This document shows positions 44,475 to 58,509 of a stretch of 64,000 nucleotides of DNA, piece by piece. The number at the start of each line of letters is the position of its first letter. The stretch's first letter is position 1. The notes beneath the pieces were generated by a model. That model was not told the origin of the DNA, searched no databases, and worked only from the letters and a program-made list of their open reading frames with translations. The stretch spans positions 25,992-89,991 of the forward strand of contig NW_003203465.1 in assembly GCF_000006405.1 (NCBI RefSeq), in the 5' to 3' direction. This DNA is from Perkinsus marinus ATCC 50983. Taxonomy: Eukaryota; Perkinsozoa; Perkinsida; Perkinsidae. Made by a program: the position numbers and the translations under genes.

Positions 44475-46136
44475 CTATTTCATCTGAACCACCGGAGGAC
44501 CTGCGGGACGACTTTCTGCAGGAGGATTCAACCGTGCGGCGATTCTAAAGTGGTCGAACTCTATCATGCGCCTATCGGTCATTGTATCATTGATACCCCA
44601 AAAGATCCCCTCTAGCGCCTCGTTAGTGACCTTCAGCTCGAGATACCCCCGAACGTCAGGCCATCTGATAGCTGTGCGCGGCAAGTTATTAAACACGAAA
44701 TTACCCTCTATCGCGCCAGCACTTCCAGCGAGAACATGAACCGTGCCATCAACAGGATGTGTCCTCTCATAGTAATGCCAATGTCCTGCAACGAACAGAT
44801 CCACCTGGTGCTCCTTGAGTAGAAGTCCCAAGGCAGGATACATGTGCTCCTCGACAGCTCTTTCGGATGGATCGTAAGCCGATACCAACATGGGACGGTG
44901 GGCGGTCACGACGACCCAGGGAGTTACAAGTCTATCGACGCTGGCCAGTTGTTCATCGAGCCACCCCCATTGCTCGCTGCCTTCAGTCCAGTCATGCTCA
45001 GAAGAAAGCATGACATAATGAACGAGACCAAACGAGAAGGAGTAATACCAATATGGGAACTGATATCTGTGTCTAGTCGGGACACCACACTCCCCACCAG
45101 AGTCCGAACCAAAGTTGCCCCAACAAGGATGCCAGCCTCCACTAGTATGATCAAACTCGTGATTACCAATACTCACCATATAGGGCATCCTCATCGCCAC
45201 CCCTTCAAGGGCAGTACCAAACAAGTCCCATATACGAGCATACCCCATAGCATAGGACACATCACCAATGTGCACTGCCATCCTCAACCTTGTATTGGAC
45301 CGCATATGGTCGACTACCCAGTAGGTATCCCACCTTCCGCTAGGAACATCTACTGCATCAGGCCCTCGATAGTAGCCCTGAACCCCCATGTCGCCAAAAA
45401 GAGCGACACTGTGGGGCTCATCGGAGCTCGGGGGAACGGGGGCGGTGACTGTGAAGATTTCCGAGCGATGATGAATGCCACCAAAGCGAACACGAATTTC
45501 CCCTTCTAATGATGCTGGTAAATCCGCTGTATAGAAGAAGCCAGGATCGTAGTAAGTCTTCGGATCTCCATCCCGATTACACATATCCTCATAGTCGTAG
45601 GTTGTAACAGAGGCATGCCTCACAGACCATTCGGAATCGCCAGCAGCCTTGTACTCGACGATCCCCGGGCTCGGATCCCCACTAACCCAATGGACCTTGA
45701 GAGCACCGGAGACAGTATTCATGCTGACGTGGCCTTGAGTGGGCTCAAGATGTCTCATACGGAACGTCACTCTCTCCTCGGCCCGACAGAGGCAGTCGCC
45801 AGTAGCACCAGAAATGTAGCGGATATCATAGAATGAGGACCTGATGTTCGTCAGAGACAGCGTGTGTTCTGAGGCGCCGATCAAGTGTGGTTTGAACCGC
45901 ATAACGTAGTCGTGATTCCTTGTAGAACGGAAGGGTGGAGCGAAGAAGCCTATCCAATCCGAATCGTTGGTAGAGGTTGGGGACGACCAGTCCAAATGCA
46001 GTGGGTCTCCGCTCCTAGCGAGGACGGTGGGATTGACGCTAATAGTACAATGCGCACCACAAGGTGGAAGAGAGTATTCCGCCACTGATGTCGATACTGG
46101 AGAAGGACGGAGCAGCCATATGAGGAAGGTCAGCAT
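44475..46136 (-). CDS. Purple acid phosphatase (metallophosphoesterase), secreted
   Basis: Intronless, 553 residues from the ATG at 46136. The signal peptide MLTFLIWLLRPSPVSTSV leads to a plant-type N-terminal domain (LDWSSP at 49-54, DWIGFFAPP at 60-68, WVSGDPSPG at 150-158). The catalytic domain carries all the di-metal ligands: FGDMG (247-251), GDVSY (291-295), GNHE (324-327), AHRP (412-415) and GHWHYYERT (451-459). A Y in the GDxxY motif binds Fe(III) and gives the family its colour. The enzyme hydrolyses phosphate monoesters at acid pH, typically outside the cell or in a vacuole, and serves phosphate scavenging. The tail ends NPPAESRPAGPPVVQ. A near-identical inverted copy with two frameshifts lies at 29.6-31.5 kb, and this is the intact copy. 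Both lack introns, unlike most neighbours. Confidence 0.95.
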   Translation of the reverse strand: MLTFLIWLLRPSPVSTSVAEYSLPPCGAHCTISVNPTVLARSGDPLHLDWSSPTSTNDSDWIGFFAPPFRSTRNHDYVMRFKPHLIGASEHTLSLTNIRSSFYDIRYISGATGDCLCRAEERVTFRMRHLEPTQGHVSMNTVSGALKVHWVSGDPSPGIVEYKAAGDSEWSVRHASVTTYDYEDMCNRDGDPKTYYDPGFFYTADLPASLEGEIRVRFGGIHHRSEIFTVTAPVPPSSDEPHSVALFGDMGVQGYYRGPDAVDVPSGRWDTYWVVDHMRSNTRLRMAVHIGDVSYAMGYARIWDLFGTALEGVAMRMPYMVSIGNHEFDHTSGGWHPCWGNFGSDSGGECGVPTRHRYQFPYWYYSFSFGLVHYVMLSSEHDWTEGSEQWGWLDEQLASVDRLVTPWVVVTAHRPMLVSAYDPSERAVEEHMYPALGLLLKEHQVDLFVAGHWHYYERTHPVDGTVHVLAGSAGAIEGNFVFNNLPRTAIRWPDVRGYLELKVTNEALEGIFWGINDTMTDRRMIEFDHFRIAARLNPPAESRPAGPPVVQMK

Positions 46137-46393
46137 CTATGAGCGCATAAAACATGGTTATCAACGGGGCAGAGTTGGATCGACTCTCTGCTAAATCGAT
46201 ACCAATTCGGATTCGTCGACGTAGTGGAGGATGCATTCGAAAGTTTCTTCCTCTTACAGTTGTCCCATAGGTGAGATCAAACGCAGTCTCCCACCAGAGA
46301 TGTTCCCAATGAAGGAACCCTCCTGACTCTGAGGGTGAGCTTATTGAACAACAAACCCTGTGTGCATCAGACGCGATCTATGGTTTCTATTGT

Positions 46394-46555
46394 AATGTAA
46401 TAATAACATGCGGATTCATAACATCTCCTCCTCCTCCTCCTTGGCGGCGGCGGCGGCGGCTTGGGAAGGGATGATGGCCTATGAGCTTTTTACAAGTTCA
46501 TAGTTACAACTTCTGGAGACCTATTTCACACTGAGGGATATCAATATCGCCGAGT
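46394..46555. repeat. Microsatellites between phosphatase and minisatellite
   Basis: A (ctc)n run followed by (ggc)n sits at about 46425-46462 (ctcctcctcctcctcc, then ggcggcggcggcggcgg). This DNA is unique to the minus-strand phosphatase copy and marks the end of the inverted duplication at about 46392. Confidence 0.8.
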
Positions 46556-47215
46556 GGGGCAACTATGCCATCCCAAGATATGCCTCAATACAATCAATTC
46601 CCTCGCCCGGGGCAACTATGCCACCCCAAGATATGCCTCAATACAATCAATTTACCCGGCTGGGGCAACTACGCCACCCCAAGATATGCCTCAATACAAT
46701 CAATTTACCCGGCTGGGGCAACTATGCCACCCCAAGATATGCCTCAATACAATCAATTTACCCGGCTGGGGCAACTATGCCACCCCAAAATATGCCTCAA
46801 TACAATCAATTTACCCGGCTGGGGCAACTATGCCACCCCAAGATATGCCTCAATACAATCAATTTACCCGGCCGGGGCAACTATGCCACCCCAAGATATG
46901 CCTCAATACAATCAATTTACCCGGCTGGGGCAACTATGCCACCCCAAGATATGCCTCAATACAATCAATTTACCCGCCCGGGGCAACTATGCCACCCCAA
47001 GATATGCCTCAATACAATCAATTTACCCGGCTGGGGCAACTACGCCACCCCAAGATATGCCTCAATACAATCAATTTACCCGCCCGGGGCAACTATGCCA
47101 CCCCAAGATATGCCTCAATACAATCAATTTACCCGCCCGGGGCAACTATGCCACCCCAAGATATGCCTCAATACAATCAATTTACCCGGCTGGGGCAACT
47201 ACGCCACACCAAGAT
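46556..47215 (+). repeat. 53-bp minisatellite array, about 12.4 units
   Basis: Largest of the three arrays, with the same unit and orientation as at 7.6 and 29.5 kb. The first unit has the diverged ttccctcgcc edge seen at 29.5 kb. Later units alternate tttacccggct, tttacccgccc and tttacccggcc. All three plus frames are open for the trivial reason given for the 7.6 kb array. Confidence 0.95.
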
Positions 47216-48312
47216 CAGCGAATTAGTTTCGGAGGAGTTTAAGGTGTGATTATCAGTTGCATTGGCCCAAGCGGAATAACTCCAGTCGAAGAGAGACGTA
47301 TGAGGCAACTTGACGCTGATAAGGTTTATTCCATTTCAACCCAAGGCAGTTACGTTGTCAACTCAGTACCAACCGGTCTCTATTGCCCAACACAATGATA
47401 GCCCATTAGATTGCTACGCCCAGAGTGATGAGATGTTCTTCTGACAATGGAGAAAATCACGCTGGAAACCAGGGATGGTACATCCGTCTATAGTAAAGTT
47501 GTTCATCGCATTTATATTCGGAATTGAAGCTACTTAGGGCCTGTAAATGTGAGATTAATTGATGATCAATTATTGATCTCGATCTCCCATACCGCGAGGT
47601 TGATTACATTGAAGATAGCTACCTTCCTAGGTAGCTAGGGGCGCAGATAGGACCCGTTGAAATCCCGGATTAAGTAGCATGGAACTGGAGGACGCTGTCG
47701 ACGACATGTCGTCACGCGCCAGTGTACTCCCATACGATCGCCAAATTTGCACGAACTGCGTGGGTACACAAATTGTCTAACTGCAAGAAGTGCAAGAAAA
47801 CGTGATGAAATTACGCACGATGTAGGTTTAGGAATGCGTTGAAAAGAGTAGAACTGTAGTGTTGGGAGGCGTTTAGGATAAATAAGTAGGAAGTAGCGTA
47901 TTAGAGGGGCATATGCTGAAAATGGGGTAGCATGTAGTTAAAATTTGTGGAAGAAATTTGAGAATGTGAAATATTAACGCACGATTATATCCACCTAGCT
48001 TAAAAGTATTAATATGCGTGCTAGTGAAACGACGCCTCGCCACGCACAATTCTTGCGGCGATATGAACTTGCGTAGTTTGTTCTTCCGTGTTTGGCCTTC
48101 CTCCCTACTAGCATGCCAGCATTACTGACATTCTCTAGCATCCGATTGGCTCCGCCATTACTACCATTATTGCCACCTCTCATCAAAGTTGGACAAATGA
48201 TAGCCCCAGTAGTAATCCTCTCAGTATCCGTCCAAAAATGTGAGCTCTCATATACATCTTGACCATTGAGTAGCTAAACCAACTTGTTTGCTACCAGAGA
48301 GCTAATACGAAA
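47216..48312. other. Intergenic, no supported gene
   Basis: No convincing coding sequence. The small hairpin agctaccttcctaggtagct sits at 47619-47638. AT-rich stretches follow. Confidence 0.45.
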
Positions 48313-51151
48313 ATGGCCACTTCGTGTTCAACCTCACGTCCATGTCGAGATTCTGGTAGTCATATGGAGTTTGCTCTCCCTCGTTTGCAGTTCCTGGCCA
48401 AGATTGCTGCTAAAGGGGCTCTGGGAAAATACATTATAGCGTCTAAAACTAAGATATTAATAGGATCTAAATGGACAGCCAAAGCATTGCCCCTAGCCCG
48501 AGCGTAACGGGAGCTCACGGGAACTGTATACACTAGGAGCGCCTATATGGCAGTTACTCAATCAAACAGAAGGCTAATGGGAATCGCCATGAAGAATATC
48601 ACTTTTGGATTTTCGACAAGTCGGTGGCGATTTTGTCGGTACTCACGGCTAGCTTGACGACTCTGATTATACTAGGCAGTCTCGAGAGGAATCCCTTTAA
48701 TGAGAGGTAGCATTATCAATTTTATCTACGACTTCTGCGCGACTGTTGTTCCTATGTGAAATTATCGAAGTTTACAGTGTTCGCTTTCTTCACCTGAGCC
48801 CAGGGGTTCCTCACTGACTATAGAAATCTACATACGAGATCGGATACAGGTGTGATCAAAAACCAACAAGAATTCCCCAAAATTTTCTCAGAATTTTCAT
48901 ACTGTCTCCAACATAATTTCCCAAACTGGAAGTTCATGCAATGCAGCATTCTCAGATGGCGCCTCCTCCATCTGTCAATCACAGAGGAGCGGGAACTCGG
49001 CGAGAAAGCCGCTGAAGAAATACTCGAGCAATGCCTCGCAAACGACGTAGACCGACGCACTCGCGTTCAAGTGGCATTAGATGTACATCAGGCGCGCGCT
49101 GTGCTTGCATCTGACCATCCATTGACTCGAGAAGTTGTTCGCATAGTGGAGTCGCTGAACAGAGAACTGCCTCAGCTACTAGACGATTATTTGAAAAGGT
49201 GAGTCGTAATAATTTCAACGAGTCTTGGAGGAATATATGTTCGCTTCCCTCAGCTGAGTTCGTGCTTTTTCACAAGAACTGTAGTTCAAGTTTATATACG
49301 AATTCGGGTAGAAGTGCAAAGATTTCCCAAATCCATATTGTCACCCACACATGCAGTTGACCATGTGCATATTTCCCCCCCACACTGATCTCAACGCTCC
49401 TATTTGGTTTGCTATTGGTCAGCTCGGGAGCCTCGCCTCACACGTGGGAGGAGAGTAAAGAGCTCATTCCGCACTGGAAAGTGAGAAGCATACGAACTGC
49501 GGTGTATAGGAGGTCCCTGAAGGTGCATCTCATTCTCTCTGACACTTGCAATGCCACCTGCCTCCCCAGTGGTGATATCTTCATTTACGCTGGTTGCATC
49601 GCACGGTAGATGTTGATCGATGAATAGTAATGAGAAACACGATGTTAGTTGTGGCACCCGAGATCGTCTAGCAGCCATAATAGCACATGAGATTGCCCAT
49701 GTTATCAGCCGTCACGGTAGGCTACACTGTAGATTATCCTCACCGTATAATGAGCTCAGGTGCAGAACAGATCAGTGCTGCTGCTATTATGGACGTCCCT
49801 CTAGGGTGGGTCATCCTTAGGTTACCTCCTGTCAGTGTAGTAGAATATGCACATGGTCAACTACACGTGTTAGTACCAATGAGGAAATTTGAACAAATTC
49901 TTATTGGTTTCTGTACATCGCTACCCGAATTCGTGGGGGAACTTCTATGGTTAGTGAAGAAAAAATTCCCGAGCTCGGCTGAGGAAAGCGAACGGATATT
50001 CCAACACTTCCTCCTATACGTCCTATTCAAAGGTACTTCTCCTCATTCGCGACGCTCTCCATGACAGCCTTTGGTATTTTCCGATACCTCTTAATGTGGC
50101 ACCGACCTCCCACTAGCTGGATCGTTGATTTACCGTAAACTCCTAGGGTCGTCCGAGCCGCTCTCAATCACACTTTAGATATTCAAGACACTGCGAACAC
50201 GAAGCAGACGTGCTGGGCATGGAACTGATGAGCCGGGCTGGATACGATCCTCGGGCCGCTGTAAGTGAGTATGTATGAACTTGTGTTGGAGTTGGAATAT
50301 ATGCTCGCTTTCCTCGACACAGCTCAGGAGTTTCCAAAGCTAATTATAGAAATTTATATACGAATGATGGTATAAATGTGCAGAAATGAATAAGAATTTT
50401 ACCAAAATTTCCCCGGAATTTCCATATTGTCACCAACACATGTAGTTGAGCTTATGCATATTGGTGGAAACACTATTAGAATGTCATGGCCGTATGCACT
50501 CGATTCAAGATAGCATATGAGAGAGTATGCACATGGTCAACTACATGTGTTGGTGACGCTATGAAAATTTTGAGGAATTCCTGGTCGGTTATGTACACTT
50601 CTACCCTGATTCGTATATGAACTCCTATGATTAGTGAGGGAATCCCTGAGCTCAGTTGAGGAAAGCGATTATATATTCCTCCAACACTGGTTTGAGGATA
50701 ACCGTTTCCACCAGATCGGTTCCCAAGCAGTTCTGGCAGCAGTTGAGTCTGTCGGTAACAAACCATCGTGGGCGCGAACGCATCCTCCATCCGAAGAGCG
50801 CGCGTCAATTCTCCGAGCTAACTTACCACACTGTCTGCAACTCTACGCGGCAAACGCTGCGAAAGAAATTTATTACGAAGCCGCACTGGCCGTTGATGAG
50901 AAGTCATTTGCAAATCGTATCAAAACACTATTTTTCGGTACTGCAGATCCGCGGCGACGCCGTCTACAAGGTGAGTGTGTGTGACAGACTTCGGGACAAG
51001 TTTGCATATTTTTTCAGACACGGTCGAGCATTGGTCCCGCGTTTTGCGTGAAGACATAGCACGTCGTTATTGGGATGAATCAGTGCGGATTGATGATGCA
51101 GTGACACCGCGATTTTCTGATCATTTACGAAAACTTCTTTCTGATGTGTAG
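48313..51151 (+). CDS. M48 zinc metallopeptidase, OMA1-like (mitochondrial inner membrane)
   Basis: Exons: possibly 48313-48503 and 48537-48706, then 48956-49198, 49423-49605, 49649-49716, 49760-about 49803, 50179-50260, 50715-50970 and 51018-51151. The TM segment ILSVLTASLTTLIILGS precedes ITEERELGEKAAEEIL. The strand LILSDTCNATCLPSGDIF is typical of M48. Zinc ligands are the two His of AAIIAHEIAHVISRHG and the Glu of EHEADVLGMELM, followed by AGYDPRAA. The C-terminal part contains SWARTHPPSEERASIL, and the tail ends FSDHLRKLLSDV. OMA1 cleaves OPA1/DELE1-type substrates on mitochondrial stress. Introns without a repeat are 43, 43 and 47 nt, while the others (249, 224, about 375 and 454 nt) all contain introner-like copies. 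The N-terminal exon phase is unresolved, and the segment between HExxH and EHEAD is shorter than usual, so a small exon near 50035-50120 may be missing. Confidence 0.88.
48770..48920 (+). repeat. Introner-like element in M48 intron 48707-48955
   Basis: Left end tacagtgttcgctttc, body ggttcctcactgactatag, right part cagaattttcatactgtctcc, with the terminal part diverged. It accounts for most of the 249-nt intron. Confidence 0.85.
49225..49385 (+). repeat. Introner-like element in M48 intron 49199-49422
   Basis: It begins cttggaggaatatatgttcg, continues with atacgaattcgggtagaagt and ends catgcagttgaccatgtgc. The flanking exons are fixed by the M48 homology. Confidence 0.92.
49838..50010 (-). 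repeat. Introner-like element in M48 intron (about 49804-50178)
   Basis: Reverse orientation relative to the two upstream copies in the same gene: agaatatgcacatggtcaac ... gagctcggctgaggaaagcg, then attccaacactt. Confidence 0.92.
50282..50465 (+). repeat. Introner-like element, first of a pair in M48 intron 50261-50714
   Basis: It runs from cttgtgttggagttggaata to caacacatgtagttgagctt and gcatatt. Confidence 0.92.
50515..50695 (-). repeat. Introner-like element, second of the pair, opposite orientation
   Basis: It runs from gagtatgcacatggtcaac to gagctcagttgaggaaagcg and attcctccaacactg. It forms a potential intron-internal hairpin with the copy 50 bp upstream. Confidence 0.92.
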
Positions 51152-51504
51152 CACGTTTCTACTCTATTCCTCTTTGGTTGGAATAGTAACCTCCTCAATG
51201 TACTGTAATTCATACTATATGAAAAGTACTGCAAATTCAATCAAATCGGTAGTAAGGTGATGGTGTCACCAATCACCACGTAGTAAATCCTGGATGTAAT
51301 GGCAATCACTCGAAATGGAGGATGCTGTTTCTCGGGTTATGTAACCCCGCGGACGTATTTTGGTATTTTCTCGTCTCTATTTGATGTTTGTACTTTGGAT
51401 AAACTATATATACTCAGTCGTCGTCCCCAAAAGTCCCATCAACTGAAGCTCAACTCGATCGAGTGCCTTCACACTCTAGGTTTCTTGAAACACTCGTAAG
51501 CCAA

Positions 51505-55176
<3,672 letters not shown>

Positions 55177-55867
55177 TGATGCTGGTGGAACAACAAGAAC
55201 GCTGACTGATTTCAACTATGACCTTCTGAGGATGCGACAAGTAGACTGAAAATGAACCAAATATTACATCCTTGCGCGAATACAATCAATACTGTTTAAC
55301 CAAGATTCGCGATGCAGCACCGAGTGATATAAGCCCCGCTGCACGTCCTCAAATGAAGGTAAGCGGCGATCCTCACCCCTACTTACCTGAGCTCATGCAT
55401 AACCATTTTATCAAAACATGGGTATTGTAGCGAACAACAGTGACGACTACGATACAGTCTACTACGACATACCATTATGTGGGGATATGCGCCAATACAA
55501 TTTTACTGTTTCTCATGTCGATACCATAGAGAACTCATCTGACCAGTCGCACTGGGCAGAACTAGGCAGTTGCTTCTGCAGATCTACACAGCAGTGGTGG
55601 TGGTGGCGTTAAATGCATCGTGCCAGCAGACACGTGCCGATCGAAAACTCCCCCGGACGATTCTCGTTGTTTATCATTCTCGCACTTGTTTTTCACGCAG
55701 TTGAATGTAGTGCATCTGTAGGGCGTCAGTTCGAATCGAGGCGATGCCACTTTTTTCTCAATGCAAAACACAACTCCTTACTCGCATCAACGACGTGATG
55801 TTGACATACATGAATTTCATATTCACTCGCTTTCCTCCTGGTCTCTGTTCAAACTCTGCCGTCGTAT
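55177..55867. other. Unassigned region between SAM50 and RSP3
   Basis: A plus frame at 55418-55612 (NNSDDYDTVYYDIPLCG, QYNFTVSHVDTIENS) is protein-like and recalls the lumenal start of TM9/nonaspanin proteins (Y-Y-D-x-P-x-C). No downstream exons follow. Treat as unknown. Confidence 0.3.
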
Positions 55868-57936
55868 CTATACAGAGATTACTCCATCATCAGAGTGATA
55901 ATCCATCACCTTTTTCCGCACAGCAATCTTCCCCATGAAAGAACTCTCGAACAGCTCCTCAGTAGACTTGACAAGTTCTCCTGTAGTAGTTATATACAAT
56001 TCCAGAAGGGGTGTAGTAGCGAGCTGCAATGGACTCAACAACGCAGTCGCCTCTGCCAAGACCCCAGGCTCATGCTCTGCTATCCAACGCTGTATCCTAT
56101 ATAGGACATCCACTAGCCGTGTAGAGGAGTCGATACCAATAGGCCCGACTGGTATCTACCACACTGAGCAGTGTGTAAAAATATTCGCATGCTCACCAAC
56201 ATGTGTTGGTACCTATATGAAAATTCTGAGGAAATTTCGGCAAATTCTTGTTGGTTTTTGAGCATTTCTAACCGAAATCATGTGCAAACTCCTATAGTAG
56301 GCGAGGAAACTACTGAGCTCAGCTGAGGGAAGCGAGCATATATTACAACACTGACACTGAGTGAAACGACTTGTTCAAACGCTGCTCATTACCTTCTCCC
56401 CTTCCACGTGTTGGGGGTCAAGCATAAACACCCGCAATAGGGCCGCCTCGGGCGTCTGTGGGGCCGATCTCGAGTTCGCCAACTTCCTCGAACAGCTCGA
56501 CAACTTGTCGTGTATAAGACGAGTAGTGACCTCTACTGCGACTGTATGCATATGAAGATCTTCAGCAACGACAGGGATTATCGATTGAAGTAACAACTGC
56601 ATAGAATACAACTAACGAGACGGGAGGAAAAATGCAGCGCTCACCTGCTCAGCTGCGTTGAGTAGCAGATTATCAAATCTACCGATCGCGTTGAGTTCGG
56701 CTAAGGTCTCGGCAATAACCCTTTCGGAAAATCTACAGTCGAAATAATAAAAACCATAACCAGTGTGGGAGAGGGTGTTGGTGGTGATATGGAAATTTTG
56801 GGGGGAAATTTTGCAAGATTCTTGTTAGTTTCTAAACTAGTTCATGAGTAGTGAGGAAACTAACGTGATCAGCTGAGGACTGCGAACATATATCACAACA
56901 GCACTTTTCGTAATTACTACTTGTTGGCAAACCGTCCAATTTCGATTTTCCTCTCGAGCAGCTGCCTTGCTCTGACCTTCGCATCAGCCTCTCTGATGAG
57001 CTCCTGAGTTCGTTCATTTCGTTCCACTTCGATCGCCTCGAGCCGTTCGTATCTGCTACACTACCCTACGGCACCGTCCATACCGTAATTTCCTCACTTC
57101 TCCCGCTCAGCTTTCTGCCTCTCATGCCACCTCTGCTGGAAGTCTGCAATGGCCACTTGTTCCTGAATTCCACCAGAGTTGTGATATCTCGAGTGAGCGA
57201 TGATACTATTGTTCATGTATGATAACGCCGTCAAAGAAGACTTTTCACAACAGTTCCTTTCGGAGCGTGCCTACTGCCCACTCCTACTAGTACTACCTCT
57301 TCTTCCCGCACTTCCTCCAATGCCTGTTGCATCGTCTTATTAACTATAACATCAATTATCTCTCTCTGGACCTCCTGGCCGTCGAAGTCATATACATATT
57401 TCTCGTCAACTTGCGTCACGTTATCCATCCCAGTTCGCATGGGAGGAAGCGTCGGTCTGAAGTAGTAGTAGTAGTAAACCCTATACCTCGAAGTGCTCAG
57501 CTACTCGCGTTCATAAAACGGCTCGAACTCTTCAAACTCGTCAATTTCCGTACCAATAGACTTGCCCTGCTTCACGACTACTTCCTGAAAACCCCACAAC
57601 GCTACAGGCGGCCATCAACGATCGTTTTAACACTTTTTCAATCAGATTTTCTTCGAATCCAACAGTACTACTGCTGCTGCTTTTCTCACTGCTGTCCTCC
57701 TTTGCAAGGAACTCGCCAGTAGCCACTTTTTCGAAGACCTCCTTCAACCGTCTCCTCATCGACTTCGCAGGCCGCATCGGTGAAAGCCTCGCTACTCCCA
57801 CAGTAGAGCGGGTGTCAGCACTAACCCTCTTCTGGTGCTCTATTCTCCGCCTCGTAAAGTAGCCAACGTTGGAGCCTCGAACTACCCGGGGGTCCACAGG
57901 GCCTCGCCCACTCGCGCTGGTACTGCCAATCGTCAT
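55868..57936 (-). CDS. RSP3: Radial spoke protein 3 (flagellar axoneme)
   Basis: The ATG at 57936 gives MTIGSTSASGRG and PVDPRVVRGSNVGYFTRR, matching the R-R-V-V-R-G-N block of RSP3. Later exons carry EIDEFEEFEPFYERE. The AKAP-type core is TQVDEKYVYDFDGQEVQ, then IVNKTMQQALEEVREEE. The long helix is RLEAIEVERNERTQELI and LLERKIEIGRFANK. Next are AFSERVIAETLAELNAIG, LQSIIPVVAEDLHMHTV and LIHDKLSSCSRKL. The final exon ends KVMDYHSDDGVISV at 55868. RSP3 dimerises to form the spoke stalk and binds PKA RII-like and other DPY-30 domains. The introns at about 56160-56355 and 56760-56900 hold introner-like copies. The last exon (56113-55868) extends beyond the usual RSP3 end, so it could be lineage-specific. 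Confidence 0.88.
56168..56355 (-). repeat. Introner-like element in RSP3 intron
   Basis: It runs from aatattcgcatgctcaccaa through tgtgttggtacctatatg to gagctcagctgagggaagcg and tattacaacactg. It is antisense to its usual right end relative to the gene. Confidence 0.9.
56760..56900 (-). repeat. Introner-like element in RSP3 intron, diverged
   Basis: The right end is reduced (gtgttggtggtgatatgg). The body and left block (gatcagctgaggactgcg, tatatcacaacag) are recognisable. It separates the IGRFANK and FSERVIA exons. Confidence 0.82.
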
Positions 57937-57957
57937 TATAAACTGACCGGGATCCAA

Positions 57958-58330
57958 AGCAGTGCTGGAATATACTTTTGTTTTCCCTCAGCTAAGCTCA
58001 GGAGTTTTACAAGTAAATAATACGACTTTATATACAAATTCGGACAGGAGTGTACAGAAACCAATGAGAATTCCAGCGGAGGAAATCTCGGCGATCGAGA
58101 ACTCCTCCGTTTGATGCTAATATGTACAGTGTGTTGCCAGCCTCAGCAAACAACCGCCTCGAAGTCGCCGACAGCCGAAGCGAATCACGAACCTAATTTA
58201 CAGGTTTCGTGTTGTGCCTTTCGGCCACTCCCCCTCCCGAACTCGCCGATCACAGGTGTCACCAAAGCCCCCCTCACAAATTTCACATTCTCACCAACAC
58301 ACATACTTGACCATGTGCGTATTCTCTCAC
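57958..58330 (+). repeat. Introner-like element split by about 180 bp
   Basis: The left half is at 57958-58075 (cagtgctggaatatac ... caaattcggacaggagtgta). The right half is at 58265-58330 (tcacattctcaccaacac, acttgaccatgtgcgtatt). Between them is unrelated DNA of about 180 bp. Confidence 0.8.
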
Positions 58331-58509
58331 TTTGTGATTAACATAATCAACAACCTCCAAGTGGAAACTGTCATCATTCAAAACGTCTCGATGCTCAATG
58401 GTAATGTTATAGTCACAATAGGAGCAATACGAAAATGCAAATTTCGTCTAGCGGAGCGAAGCAAATATACCAGAAAATCCATCTTTACGTACATGAGCAA
58501 TCAACCCTT

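Noticed and set aside
46425-46462. Regulatory GC box from the ggcggcggc run
   Set aside because: It is a simple-sequence microsatellite beside a ctc run; nothing suggests a specific binding site.
48934-49199. Separate gene starting inside the M48 second exon
   Set aside because: The apparent Met lies in intron sequence. The exon joins upstream in phase to the TM exon and downstream to the HExxH exon.
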